64,000 nucleotides of DNA from Dermatophagoides farinae (Eukaryota > Arthropoda > Arachnida > Sarcoptiformes > Pyroglyphidae). The stretch lies in assembly GCF_024713945.1 (NCBI RefSeq), contig NC_134678.1, positions 2,914,001 to 2,978,000 on the forward strand. The letters run 5' to 3'. A program made the translations under genes and the position numbers. A model generated the notes under the pieces. That model worked only from the letters and a program-made list of their open reading frames with translations, searched no databases and was not told the origin of the DNA. Within the stretch, counting starts at the first letter, position 1. Each line of letters begins with the position of its first letter. Positions 15,101 to 29,558 of this stretch are shown piece by piece.

Positions 15101-18100
15101 GTTCTTGATGTGTGTTTGTGTGTGTGTGTGTGTTAATCTTAAAATCGATCATATAATTTTGACATTTACGGGATATCTTTTATCATATTTTTTTTTATTC
15201 TCTTCTTTTTTTTCTCTTCATTTTCGTTAAGAAGATTAGCTCTGCATATCCATATCCATAAAAATGATACATCATTGAATCATCATCATCATATGCTTTG
15301 ATTTGATTATTGAATGTTTCTCTTACTGTCTCATCCATCTTCTTCCATAATCCATTTATATTCATTTTGTTTCCGTATCATATCAAATATTATACTGAAT
15401 AAATGAGTTGAAATATTTTGTTTTGTTTCTAGTATATTTGGAAAATAATAATCGTTTCATATCGAAATAGTTATATATATGAAAACAGCATAATTCACAA
15501 ATTTTTTTTAAAAATGTTTTCTTCTTCTTTTCATTACAAACACCAAATGTATCAATTAGAATGTTGTTTTTTTTTCTTTGTTATCATTATTTTGAATCTA
15601 AATAGTTGATGAATGAAAAAAAAAATTTAAAAATTTTCTCTCTTTAAAATTAAAAAATGCACTTGAAAATGCATTTGTCAAAGTGATATGAAATGGAATA
15701 CAACATCTTTATCATTTTTTTTTCAAACCAGCAAATTATCATTGCCATTTGTTGATGATCAATGATGGTTTAATTCATCATTCATTCATTCATCATATAA
15801 AGATTTTTTTTTTTGGAGATCAAATTTTCATTTTTTTTCCATCAATGGAGAAACAATTTTTGGCAATTAATTCAGAGTTAATTTTTTTTTAAATAATCTC
15901 TTTATTTGATGATGATTTAATGAAATGAATTTTTCGATCATCATTTGAAAGATTTTTTACATTCATATTCAACAAATCTAACAACATTTGTATCAATTTG
16001 TTTGTTTGTAGCAATGGTAACATTGTCCATGTCTACTGATGCCATTGGCTTTGCAATTTTGTTCATCTTCCAATGATTCTTTTCGATGATGATGTTTTAA
16101 AAGACACAAAGATGACAGAGAAGAAGAAGAATAAGAAGATGAAAAATTATGAAATATAAGTTTATCTTAAATATATCCATGTTGTATGCCAGAGAGAGAG
16201 GTTATTAATCAAAATTTTTCACTTTGTACAAATTATGTGTATAAGTTCATCATATTTATTTTTTTGTTCAAATCCATTTCCATGTCAGTCTGTGGCCAAA
16301 TACCATGTGTGTAAGTTTTTTTTTATCATCTGACTTTGTTAAGAAGAGAATTGATACACACACACACACACACACAAATGGCTGATGCTTCTGTCACCGA
16401 TTGCCATCGTTACAAACACACACACACACACATCATTTTTTTGGTTGTTCCCCTGATGATGTTAAGTCTCCAAAAATTCGTGATCCGAATTTATTTTTCT
16501 ATTCCCATTTTTCATTTTTTGCAGAAAAAAAAGTAAGAAAAATATGTTTTTTTCTACACTTAAGATGAATGTGTTTTTTGTGACATATTTGATAATCGAA
16601 TTGATAATTCCTTAAACACACACACACACACGAAACAAACGTTCATATGACACATTGAAAAAAATCAACCGATTTTATGACAATTGAATCAATATGGTCC
16701 CCACCGGTCAAATTGCAAAATATAATATTCGGTTTTTTCTTTTTTTTCTTGCGATCTTTCATTTGTTCATTTTGGTCAGTTGTTTGTTTTGGTGAGGTGA
16801 TTTGTCGATATTATTTTATTTTTTATTTTTGTTGTTGTTGTTGTTGTTGTTGTTGTTGATCATAAGCACCCGAATTTTTTTTCCACATATCCTTACTTTT
16901 TTTTCTTTTGACTTTTATCAAGTGACAATGTTTTTTTGACAAGCTAGAATGTCAATTGACATGAACATGAAATCCAAATATAAACCATAGTGTATTCATT
17001 TTGTGTACAAGCACACACACACACACATCTCGAAACTTTATCTGTTCTGCTGCTGGCCATGTGTTTTATTCATTTAATACGAAAAAAAAAACTTGAATTC
17101 GAAACAATCAGTGAAAAGATTAAAAAAGATCTTTGTCGTAAGGATATCTTGAAATTTTTTTTCTTCTTCTTCTTCTACTTCATTTCAATGCGTTTCACCC
17201 AAAATCGTTTTACGAATAATGTTGACATTTTTTTTCGTTTGAACGTTTTTCTTCTTTGGCCGATGCACAAGATGTAATGGATGACGAAACAACAACAACA
17301 AAAAAAATCTACATGACATGTTTTACTTGTCGGATAATCTCGATTCTCTCTTTTTATCTTTCGTTTTCCAGATTTTCATCATGTTTGTCGTACTCATAGA
17401 ACCTTAATGTGTCATCTGAATTTTAGTGGTTTGCAGACAAACTGACTGAAATTCTTATCTAAATTGAATGTCCTATGATGATGACATTGATGATTGAAAC
17501 TAGACTGAAAAGTTGTTTTTCTTTTTATTTTTTTTTGTTGTCTTTAATCAACGAATTTGTAATTAATATCCTATATCTATGTGTGTGTGGTGTTTGTATT
17601 CGACTGATTTGATTTGTGGTCATCAATTCGTTAGTATATTTTCTAAATACTGTTCGTGTAAAACAGTTTCGCTTGATTAAAGAATAATGGAAATGAATGA
17701 AACAAACCTTTGTACCCATGTACAATTTATAATTATCATTGCTGTCGTATTTCTTAACACTCCATTGGCACTAGACTTGGACAACATCAACAAGTTGTTC
17801 CATTATACAATTATAGCCAAACTAAAATGAGTATGGTGACACATGACCTTCTCAAGTGTATTTGGTGTGCACATTATATTATAATCCAACAGGTAAATTT
17901 TATTTCAGATTCCGTTATAGCAATTATACAAAATTATGCAAATCAGGGTGTTGTTTCCAGTCTTGACTTTTGTTGTTGTTGTTGTTGTTGTCGTCGTTTT
18001 TATACGCACCCTTAATTCACCTCATTTACACCGATTTCCATTGTGCAAAAAAATTGTTCATTTTTTTCTTACTTCAAAACATTTATAATGGCTGGTTTTG

Positions 18101-21100
18101 GGTTATTTGGTGGTATTTATTAGATGAGGATGATTGTAGACAATTTCCATTTTGAAAAATAATTATTATCATGGTGTGTATGAAATGTGTTTGTGTGTGT
18201 ATTTGTCCCCTTTAGGGGTGAATTCACCACACGGATAATCAACACTTTGATGACAAATCTTTTGTCTTGTCATAGTAATATGTTTGCATAGAATTTTTTT
18301 TTTCGTTCATTTTTTCCGACTATTTTAGGCTTGGCATGTTTTGATGATTTGTGTTGTTAACCCATTAAAATGTCGTTGTTTTTTTTTCGAATGTGTCAAA
18401 TATAGTATAGCTTCTGCTGTTCACATAAACATGTTTCTCATGAGCACCTTATGTATGGCTTCCGTGCACACACTGATGATATTCATGATCGATTTCCTTA
18501 TCTAGCAGATATATCATTCATTTTTAGACAGAAAATAAAAAACACACACAAGTTCGTCTCGAAAGTTTTCAATATTAAAATTTTTATTTCTAATTGACTT
18601 GATATCGAAGAATATAGAGAAAGAAAATTTTTCATTGACTGTTTGTGTGTGTGTGTGTGTTGACAATTATTGTCATGATGATGATAAACAGATTGGTTTT
18701 AAATTGTGGGAATATTATGTTGATGATTATGGACATGGAACAAATTTGTCATATTGAAATTTTTCATTTTTTTTCTGAAAATTATTTAACATTTTCCATT
18801 GTTCTTTTCAATGTCCGAAAATGTATTATTCAATTCATTCATCATATATGAAAAACCATGCCCGAATTCCATAATATTGTTGTTTTCATTGATGATGAAA
18901 AATTTCTTGACCTTTTTTTCGCTCTCTCCAGTCATTTATGATCCATCAATCCTACTGTATATATGGTCCAAGCAATGAAATTCATGCACGCAACTATTTT
19001 TTTTTTCTCCATTTGATGCTGTCAATTGATGTGAGAAAAAAAGATTATCGAACTAAACGACGAATACTCATAAATCGGTTTCGATGAAAATTATGTGAAA
19101 ATAATAAATTTATATTTTCCATCATCATCATCATCATCATCGTAATCATCATAACAGTCATCGAATAAATGTATTTCCATTTTGCATTTATTGGTTGGAT
19201 ATATATCTCAGCAAGGGATTTATATTCTGCAAAAGATTTTTCTTTTTTCATTTCTTACTTGTTAATAAGATTCTAAATCTTATGGATTTTTGTTTTTGTT
19301 TTTTTTTTGTTGTTGTTGCATTCATTTGTGACCGAGTTCTTTGATATAACATATGAACAACGTTATCATGTGATTTGTTAACATATCAAGAGATTATCAT
19401 CATCATCCTTTTTTTTAAATGAAAATAGATAGTAAATGATAATTTAGTAGATTTCATAATTTCTCACATATTATGCAATGGATAATTATGTTTAAAAGTG
19501 GTGAATTTTCTCTTTGAATTCAATTCAATTTGAAAAGTGAAATCATTCACCAAAGTTTAATTTGTCTTTTTGGTTTTTGCAATTAATTTATATAATTTTG
19601 ATCATAAAGTTTCACTCAAGACAAATCAAATAATGTTTGGAAGCAAATGTTCATCGTTTAATTCTCTTCTTCCCCCTCCCTACGACACACAAAAAAAACT
19701 TACATTATTGATTGACCACCCATTTACCATTTAGTATATCGACCATTCTTGCCCATCGTCATAGCCATCGCCATCATCAGATGGGCAGATTTTTTCTCGA
19801 TTTTGTTTTTGGCTCCTCACTTTTTTTTCCATTTGCTTCTTGACTAAGAAATCGAAAAGTCCATTTATCTTATTCTTCTCTTTTTTTTCTATCATTTCTA
19901 TACAACCAATCTTCGATCGGTCCATTTCATTTCAACCATATACAATGATGATTTGATCGATTTTGAATGTGAATCGAATCTTCTTATTGTTTGTTTGTTT
20001 GTTTGCTTGCTTGCTTTTTTTCATCAAATTCTACATTTATGCTTGAGCCAAACATCATCATGATGATGATGATGATTCTTTCTTATCACGTAGATTTTTA
20101 TCTTATAATATCATGACTATTTGAAATCCAAATGAATGAATGAATTGTAGCTTTTGGCTGGTAGCTAAACATTGAACATACATAGCTTCACTTGATATTT
20201 CATATTCTAGAATTTTTCAAATATGATCAGTGATGCCCAGTGGCCATCACACACTAACACACCACAAATAACATATCATTTCCTAATATAAATGTGCGGG
20301 TTCGTCATTCGAATATGTTTTTTTTTTTTTTTTTTTTGGTTGGTCACACTAAAATATCAGAAAAACATACTGTTTTTGAAAATCGATTTGAATCGCTTTT
20401 CTCCCATCTTCTATTTTTTTTTTTTGGTACACGTAAATTTTGTTTCTCAAAATCTGTAGCAGAAAAAATATGATGGTGGCGTTATATAATGAATGAATAG
20501 CAAAAAAAAAAAAAATCTTAAAAAGTCAAAAAAGCCTGTCATCATTTTTTCGGATGATCGGTCATTCATTTTAATAGCCAAATTTTTTTTTTTTTTTTTG
20601 ATCATTTGTCGTTGTTATCTACTTTCATCATTATCATTCTTATACCTGATTACCTGTGTACACACAGAACACAGTCATGAATATGAATCCGTATTGATTT
20701 TAAGTAAAATTTTTTTAAGAAAAAAAAATTAAAAATTCACTAATAACATACTATTAATAGTAGTACTAGTGTACGTAAATCATCATGTATAAAAAAAATT
20801 GGATAATGCACACGAATTTTTTCTGGAAAAAAAAGAAAATAAAAACAGTGTGGCTACCACCGGAAGATGTTGATATTATTATCATAATAGATTTAATTTG
20901 TCCATATGTTTCACGATTTCGTCAACCACTTGCCACGATTATGATTATTATTATTATTGATCATGATGATGATAATCGTCGTTCGAATTTTTGTTGTTGT
21001 TGTTGAAAATGATGAGCGATATTCATGATAATCGATCATTATTATTATTATCATAGATCTTTTTTGGATGAATTATCATTTTTTTTCCTCTGGTACATAT

Positions 21101-21576
21101 ATTGACCTGATATTAAATTGTTAAAATTTTTCTTTCTGGTATTTTTTTGAAGCAAATTATTATTGTTGTTGCCTAACATTTTTTTTTTACTCTAATCATC
21201 ATCACCGGCGACATATTCCATAGTTAATGGTTGAAATGAAAAAAAAAAATTTTTTTTTTTTTAGTTCAAGTTGATCGATGTTATTTTTTTTTTGTTCTTT
21301 TCAAATCTAGCACACTAGCATCTAGCATTCAACATCTGGTGATGGTGATGGCGGGAAATAGATTTAATCATATTTATTGATCAATTATGCAATTATATTA
21401 TTGACCTGTAATATTAAAATACTAAAAAAAATTTTCTACAACAACTATAGTGATGATAGTTTTCGATAGAAATCACACACACACACACAGACAGATTTAT
21501 ACACGCAATTATTGGTCAGCAGCAACAGCTAAACGACGATGATATAAAAATTGTATTCTAATGCCTAACCTTGATA

Positions 21577-21578
<2 letters not shown>

Positions 21579-21610
<32 letters not shown>
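21579..21610. repeat. (TG)16
   Basis: Perfect dinucleotide array of 32 bp, seen directly. Confidence 0.97.
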
Positions 21611-21613
<3 letters not shown>

Positions 21614-23295
21614 CCAGTTTATGCTTATGGCAAAATTCTCATATATAAAATGATTATGTTTGCTTGCCCTATTAACAATCATTTAATGATTCAATAATTA
21701 TACGCTTTTGCTTCAGCAACAACAACAACAACGACAAAGTTTTTTTCTGTCTACTTTTTTTTCATTTTCATCCGTTTTGGAGACAAGTTTTTCTTTTTTC
21801 TTTTATCCATTGTGATGAACAAATTCAGTTTGTTATTTTGGATTGTTTTTTTTTCACTCACTCACTCCCTCAACGACATTGTTGATTCGTTTAATTTTCA
21901 AGATTTAATTGTTATTCAAAATAGCAAACAACAAAAAAAAAAAATATTTCATTTGCATAAATTTCTATCACTTTGTTTATCGTGATGTGATGATGAACTG
22001 ATAAAGATCTATCATTTGAATTTCAGTCAAAAATACATGACCAATCTTTTTTTCCATATGTTAAGTTGGTGACAGAATGACATTTTTTTTTCGTTGGTCA
22101 CCCATCAATAAATCTTCATATGATCAGACACATGTTAAAGAGACAGAAAAAAAATGAATAAATTAATACGAAATGCATAAAGTGTTCCATTTCATTTCAT
22201 TGGAATTTTGTCCAAATGTTTTTTAGTTTTTCTGTTGAAAAAAAAAATTAAAATTTAATTCCAATTATGCAAATGATGATGATGATGAAAATTGATCAAA
22301 CCAACCTGATATGTTTATCCCATTTTTATGTAACCCACATACACACACACAAGATCAAATAAGAAAGTAAATAATTTATGTGGAATTCAGATATATCCGG
22401 GATATATTCATTGTATCATCAGATTTCAGGTATATATGATCAAACTAGTGTTTTTTTTTGAATTACGTATATTGAATAATTTACATATATAGTTTTCTGG
22501 CGTAATTTATGAAAATAAAAAAAAAACAAAATTTTATCATATTACCTTTTAGCCTCAAGACAATTTTCTATCATCATTATTGATGATGATAATATCTACG
22601 AATGAATTCATCATCTAAAATCTCAATCTATGTATTCATTTTGTCATTTGCGTGCGTTTGTTGTCAATTTTTTTTTCGTTCTAAATCTTCTATATGCACC
22701 ACTTCATCTTCACTAATCAACACACACACTCGAATGAAAACATATTCGAAAAAAAGTGAAGAATATAAAGATAAAGAAAACAATCCAAATTTTTGAATAC
22801 CAAAAGCTAATCTTTATTATTTTCATTATTATATAACGACTTTCGATCATAGATTGTTGTAGTTTTTGGCTATTTCTTTAATATGCATCAACAAAGATAA
22901 TGATTATTATCATTATTACTAATGTGCGTGCGTTTGCAAAAGTGAAAATTTTGGTTTTTTTTTGTTGTTTTGTTTTCACTATTTTTTTTTAAATCAAACC
23001 AAATCAACTTGTATACTTAGTAACAATGTTCAACACACAATCAGCCCCTCTTTCCCATTTTTTTGTGATTAAAATAAATAAATAAATAAGTTATCTTTAC
23101 CTGTCGATTATTATTATTATTATCATCATTATTGTTGTTGTGTATTTTGGCCATCATTATCATTTTTTTTTATTTCGGGGTGGGCCATAATCATCGTTGT
23201 TGATTCGTTATTCGTCAACCACTATGAACTTATTATTATTACTCTTCTGATGATGATGTGTGATAATATTTTTGTTATTGTTGTTGTTTCTTTGC

Positions 23296-23317
23296 AAAAA
23301 AAAAAAAAAAAAAAAAA
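23296..23317. repeat. 22-bp poly(A)
   Basis: Homopolymer of 22 A. No upstream retroposon body or target-site duplication was noticed. Confidence 0.95.
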
Positions 23318-25258
23318 TAATCTACATATCTCAAACGACATTAAAAAAAACATCATCTTTTTTGGCTTTTTTTTCCATAATATGAATTTTCAAACAACCG
23401 AATGGAATGAAAATTTTTTCTCATCTAAATTTTAGAATTTTGTTTTATTTTTTTTCTTTCATTTGTTCTTGTTTCTGTCAATGCCATTTTCTATTTATCT
23501 ATCGTCGTCGTCATCATCTGTCGTTATGACTGATGGTAGATATGGTGGATAGATAGGTAAATGGATGGATGTGAAAATGAATGAATGATGGACTTTAGAA
23601 GACCACATTCTCTATTTTATATATGATAATATATAGTGAGAAACAAAACTGAAATAAGTGTTGATTGTTTTGTTTATGATGATGGTGGTGTAGCAAAAAA
23701 AAACTACTATTAACTTTGGTCATCATCATCATTATTATTATTCTTGAGCTATTTATTCATCATTGCACACCATTCAATTCTTTTTTTTTTTTTTTGGTCA
23801 TTGTTGTTGTTATTGTCGGCGATTTGTCAACTGTCATTGCCACACACACACACAGACACATTTATTCCCCTTTCTGTTTTTTTTTGTTCATTGATAATGT
23901 GATAATTAGATGTGAACTAGTTTAGTTTTCTTATTAGTATCATTTTGGAACAAAAAAAAAATTTAACAACAAAACAAAACACACATCCAATGAGAACATC
24001 TTTTATTATTTTTTTTTTTTGCTACCAGGAATATTGAATCTCATTCACATTCATCATTTCTTTTGTTTTGATCATGGTCATCTCATTCTATATCTTCGTT
24101 TCGTTTGATGAGAAACAAAAAATACCAAAAATAGAAAAAAGAAAGAATAATTAAGTCATTAAATTAACGTTTTACGTTTGTGTGGTAGGTGTAAAAGTTT
24201 TCAACATTCCTAACAACAACGACGACGACAATTGAATGTGTATTTTCAAATTCATTTCAATTTGATTTGATTTGATCGAATCACCTTCTTTTTTTTTCTT
24301 TTCATCGAACAATAATAATGGACAACTTGACATTATTTTTTTTCTCGCCATCATCATTATATTACATTAGATCCACAAGTTTATTTTTTTTCTCATTGTT
24401 CACATAATTTATCTGTCCAAGAAAAAAAAGAAAAATTTGACGATTTAATCTTGTGTCGAAATTCTTCATCATCATTTTTTCAGACAGGATTCGAATAGAA
24501 TGTTCAAAATGGAATAAAATGTTTAGTTTCCAATTTACTTTGTGTCAATTAACGGATAGACGGATTTTTGTTTTTACTAGGAAAATAGAGAAACAAAAAA
24601 AAAAAAAAAAAAATATCCATTCGACACACACACACACAGTCAAATTCGTAGGAAATTCTCATAATTCATTTTACATTTATACAATAATGATGATTATGAT
24701 TGCTACTACCGTTTCTATCCACTGCCATATGTATATTCTCTTGTATGTGTGACACATTAAAGTTTAATTGGTTCACCACTACCCATTCTCTATCATTGCA
24801 ATTTAACTTGAAATTCAAATTCATCTTTTTTTTATGATGATCAACATTTTTATTTTTTTTCTGGTTCAGGAATATATAAAAAAAAAATATTTCATTCAAA
24901 TGTATGTGTGTATACGATATTTGATGACATGAATTTTACTCGCTTTATTCGCTGAAATCGTTTATGATGTCTGAATGTTGTTTTATTCTTTTGATATGCT
25001 TCTCACATGAATATTGTAATTCTTTCTGTATGTCAACATTTGCAACTTTGAAACTGTTTTTCTTTTCAATCTATTACTATCTATATTTGTCCATATATAT
25101 AGACATTATTCGTACTGGCCAGAAATTTTTTTTTGTCATTTCATTTCAAATAGACCGGAATTTTTTCGCTTTACATTGATCTAAGATTAAAACTTGATTC
25201 TTGATTTTGAATGATTTTCCTAAGAAGAAAAAAAAATTCGGGTCCATACCCGAATGCA

Positions 25259-25260
<2 letters not shown>

Positions 25261-25290
<30 letters not shown>
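25261..25290. repeat. (CA)15
   Basis: Perfect dinucleotide array of 30 bp, preceded by CACT. Confidence 0.97.
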
Positions 25291-25294
<4 letters not shown>

Positions 25295-28093
25295 CAGAAA
25301 ATAAGATGTATATCATTATTACACACATTATTGATTAATCTTTTCATTCCAGAAAATCTATTTATTTGAAAATAAAAGTTTCATTTTCTCTATCTCTTAT
25401 TTTCTTTTATTACTTTCTTCATTCATTCATTCATTCATTCGTTTGTTTATTTGTTTGAACGAAAAAAAAAATTAATCTCGTCATATGCTATTGATGATGA
25501 TGGCTGGTTTTGGTGATGGTGATGGTTATGGTAGTGGTTGGGCAATATAATGCTATTATTACGATTTTTTTTGTTTGTTTGTTTGTTTTCTAATGTTCCA
25601 ATTGGAATCTACTTTTCAAATGTTTGTTACACAAAACCTTTTTTTTATATTTATTTATATATAAAAGTCATAGGAAATAATAAAGTTGATCTCGACGATG
25701 AAGATGATTGTCGTCATCCACAATCGATGTATTATCGTCCTACAATCGATGTAATTATTTTCCTTTTTTTACATTCTATTTCTCTTTGTGTGTGTGTGTG
25801 TGTGTGTTTTAGTGAATAGCATCGATTTTTTTTTGGCAAATTTCATTCGTATCCTTATTTTTTTTTTGGTGCATTCACATTTCAAATAAAAAAAACATTG
25901 TTGATGACGATCAATTGTTTTTTCTTTTCCATTCGTCATTATCCTTAGCCTGATGTTGTTGTTTTTCTTTTACTTTCCCGTTCCTGTTCATAATAATAAT
26001 AATAATGTTCACATTTCTTTGTATTATCGAAAAAAAACTTTTGATTTGATTGAGGAATGATGATCGATTCGAACATGTATTCTTGGTCTTCCTAGTGGAT
26101 TTCAAACATAAGCAATCTACCAAATAACAAATACTTGAAGAAAAAAACAAAACATCATCATCATCATCATCCTGATCCAAAGAAAGAAACAGAAAGAAAA
26201 AACTGTAGAAATGAAAAAACTTTTTCTTTTCTTTTCGTTCGATTCGAAGTATATATATTGGTCAACGAAAAAAAAAAAGCCACAAAAAAAGATAATAGTT
26301 TTATCATTATCGATATATTCATCATCATCATCATCATTTTTTTTGATGAAATTGGTGGCCACAATTCAAACTTTTATTATACATTTGAAGATAGAAAAAA
26401 ATCCATCCATCTATCTATCTATCTATAACATTTGTGGATAATCATTTTTTATCTCATATATGATGAAGATTTATTTGTTTATAATTGAGCACATCGATAG
26501 AAAAAACAAAATTTCTTTTTACCTTTTTTTTTAACAAACAGCGAACAAAAAAAAAAAACAATACAAATACAAAAACATATATATATTGACTATTGGTCGT
26601 GTGTCCTGATTCTTGTTATCTGTTTTGTAAATTGATTGACATCGATCTCTATTCAAATGCAATGCTATGACGATGACGATGATGATGTTGAAACGAAATC
26701 TTTCGTGAGTTTCAATTTTAGTAGAAAAAAAAATCAATCGTAATATTATATTGACATCATTAGTGATGTATTTATATGTTTATTCTTTGAAATTCATGTT
26801 ATTCCTGTTTTCTTTTTGTCTCTGATTCAATTTTTTTGCCATCCATCTTCGAAAAAAAAGGTCACCTATCTCCCCTCACCACCACAATGATTTGATTGCG
26901 AATTTAGACTCTAAAAATTTTTCAATATCACATACACACCTGGGTGCCTTGTTGTGCCAATTGTTTTTTCTTTTTTACATTTGTCATTTATATATTCATC
27001 CAATATTTCTATTCTAACCCGCACACACACACATTCACCACATTACCGCAACAAATGAAAAAAAATCAAGTAGATTGGAAAAAAAATCAACCATGCTGAA
27101 CCAATGGGGCAAATCATCATCATCATCATCATCATTTGAAATCATTTTAAATTTTTCTATCAAGTTTTTTTCTGACTTTTTTTTGTACAGAATCGACTAA
27201 AAATTGAATCGATTCATTTATTCATTCGGTTGATTCGTTTTTATTTCTTTTTTCTTACTATCATCATTATTTTACCATTGTTGTTGTTGTTGTTTTCGTT
27301 ATCTTTTCAGGTTCATCATCATTTATTGTGTATACAATACAAGACATTCGGGTCCAGCTATTGTGATTTTCATAGCCAGCACAACAACAACAACAACAAC
27401 GAAAAAAACCTTGATTATGACCTCAAAGCATAGAAAGGTCATAGGTTTTTTGTTTTTTTTTTTGATTCTAGTGATATAACATGTATTAGAAGGATTGTTG
27501 ATTGTTTTTTGAATATCTAGTCATTTCGATATCATTCCAATAGTTAGACATCATATGCATCATATTCGGAATTTCATGTTTGAAAACAAAAATGATTCTC
27601 TGCTTTTTTTTGGAAATTTTTTTCTATTTATTATTTTAATCATGTTCACTTTTTCCAGATGTATTGAATGTGATTTTCTTCAATTCACTAGCAATTGTTA
27701 TGACTTTTGAAAGCCATAGTAATTGTATGAAAAGAGAAAAATAGAGAGAGAAAGTGAGAAAAAATGAATTTTAATCATGTTAATATCAATAAAATAATAA
27801 AATTATTAAATTTGTCTATAGTTTGGCACTCACACACACACACTGGTGATGTAAAGAAAGCATTCAGCAATGAAAAATTTTTGCATTGTGCGTATAGAAT
27901 CTAAATTGCTTATAATTTTTCGTATGGAATTTTTCTGCAATATGAAATATGAAATTTATTCTCAAATTTTTTTTTGTTTGGCTTCTCTAAATTTCCATTT
28001 TTAACAATTTCCTCATCATAACTGTGTGTTTTTTGAGCTTTCCTTTCGAGTTGAATTTTATTTTATTTTTTTTGGAATTTCTAGTATTTCAAA

Positions 28094-28094
<1 letters not shown>

Positions 28095-28154
<60 letters not shown>
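28095..28154. repeat. (TG)30, longest dinucleotide array in the window
   Basis: Sixty uninterrupted bases of TG, followed by CATGTG. Alternating purine-pyrimidine sequence of this length can adopt Z-DNA in principle and should be highly length-variable. Confidence 0.98.
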
Positions 28155-28155
<1 letters not shown>

Positions 28156-29513
28156 ATGTGTTTGTTTACCGTCTACAACAACATCAATAATGTTATGAAT
28201 TTGGTTTCATTTTTTTCTTCTTCGCCGTTCTTGTCGTCATTCTAAACGAAAGAATGGATGCAAACAAACAAACAAACAAACAAACCCGAAAACAAATCCT
28301 AGACAAATTCTGTTATTTTACCATGTTTATTGAAAACAACTACTACTCTGTTGTTGTATACAAACAAAAATAATCTTAAGAATAATAGCAGTGAGTTCTC
28401 TTTTATTATAGAAAAAGGATTTCAATCACGAATCGAATTTGTCGATTTTCTCGATCAATCGAATTGATTTAAAGAATAATGAAAATATAGCTTTTTATAA
28501 AGTCAATGTTTGTGGAAACATTTCAATTCTTTTTTCCGTTTCTCTCTCTCTCTCTCTCACTCTTGCTGCTATTTTGATTTGAAAATTTATTCCAAATAAC
28601 GAAAACCCTATTTACCCGAAAGACTTTTTTCTTTGTGTTATTATTGCATTTTATTTTTTTTTCTAATAGAAAATGTCTCTGAAAGTAAGTTTGTTTTTTT
28701 TTTTTTGGTGAATCTTGTTTTTTCTCTACATTTTTTTCTGATTTTGAATCAACAAAATTGTTGATTTTTGATTCTGGATGATGATTGTAAACAGTTGATA
28801 TATCAATATTTTTTTTTTTTGGTATAGAAAAATTTGTCTCATTCACCATTGTAATCTAATCCAATTTGAAAGATTATTCGTGCATTCAAATTTTGATTTT
28901 TTGCGGACATTGTACCCCATTTTATTCATATTTGATTTTGTAAAGCCAAAAATGTCTAACTTTTTATTTTCATTTCTTTCTTTTTTTTCAGTTCATAGAT
29001 TCCTCACAACAGAATCAGAAACGGCCACATTTCGTCATCCATAATCATCATCATCATCACATATCATCGAATCGAGCTATAAATATTCGTGTCATACATC
29101 ATTACTATTATCAACTTTGTGTGTGTGTGTGCTGTATCTGTGTGTGTGTTTGCTTTAGGATGTTTTTTATTTTATTTCGTTGTTTTTGTGATTGTATGTG
29201 ATTCATATCATTCATTCATATTCAGTTTTTGTTTTGTGTTCCAATAACCGATTCTCAACATTGACTACGACATCCATTTCTTAGCTTAAAAACAAACAAA
29301 CAAAAGGGACATTGATGACGACGGCAAATTTGGTTTTTCAAACAAAACTAACGAAAAGAAAAACGTATGTATCACAAATGTGGAAATTATATGGCTTCCT
29401 GCTTCATTATTATTATGAGAAAAATAAAACATAGTTGAAACAGTGTGAAACAATCGTTTATCGCTTTTGATTTGATCGATTATCAAGAATCTTAGATTGA
29501 ATTTCTCTTGATA

Positions 29514-29517
<4 letters not shown>

Positions 29518-29555
<38 letters not shown>
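29518..29555. repeat. (TG)19
   Basis: Perfect dinucleotide array of 38 bp, 1.4 kb from the (TG)30 array. Confidence 0.97.

Positions 29556-29558
<3 letters not shown>

Larger units (their letters stand above)
10001..20000. other. AT-rich non-coding DNA, block 2
   Basis: No supported gene. Holds CA arrays near 10101-10117, 16356-16377 and 17012-17026, AAAC/AACG repeats at 12156-12191, TTG/GTT arrays near 12562-12581, 16831-16857 and 17971-17990, (AAC)n near 13629-13649, (TTC)n near 14640-14657 and a TG array near 18643-18660. A perfect 13-bp hairpin lies at 10619-10649. Open frames here are repeat- or poly(T)-derived. Confidence 0.8.

Noticed and set aside
23296-23317. Poly(A) run as a possible retroposon tail
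   Set aside because: No retroposon body, internal promoter or flanking target duplication was seen, and homopolymers are common throughout the window.
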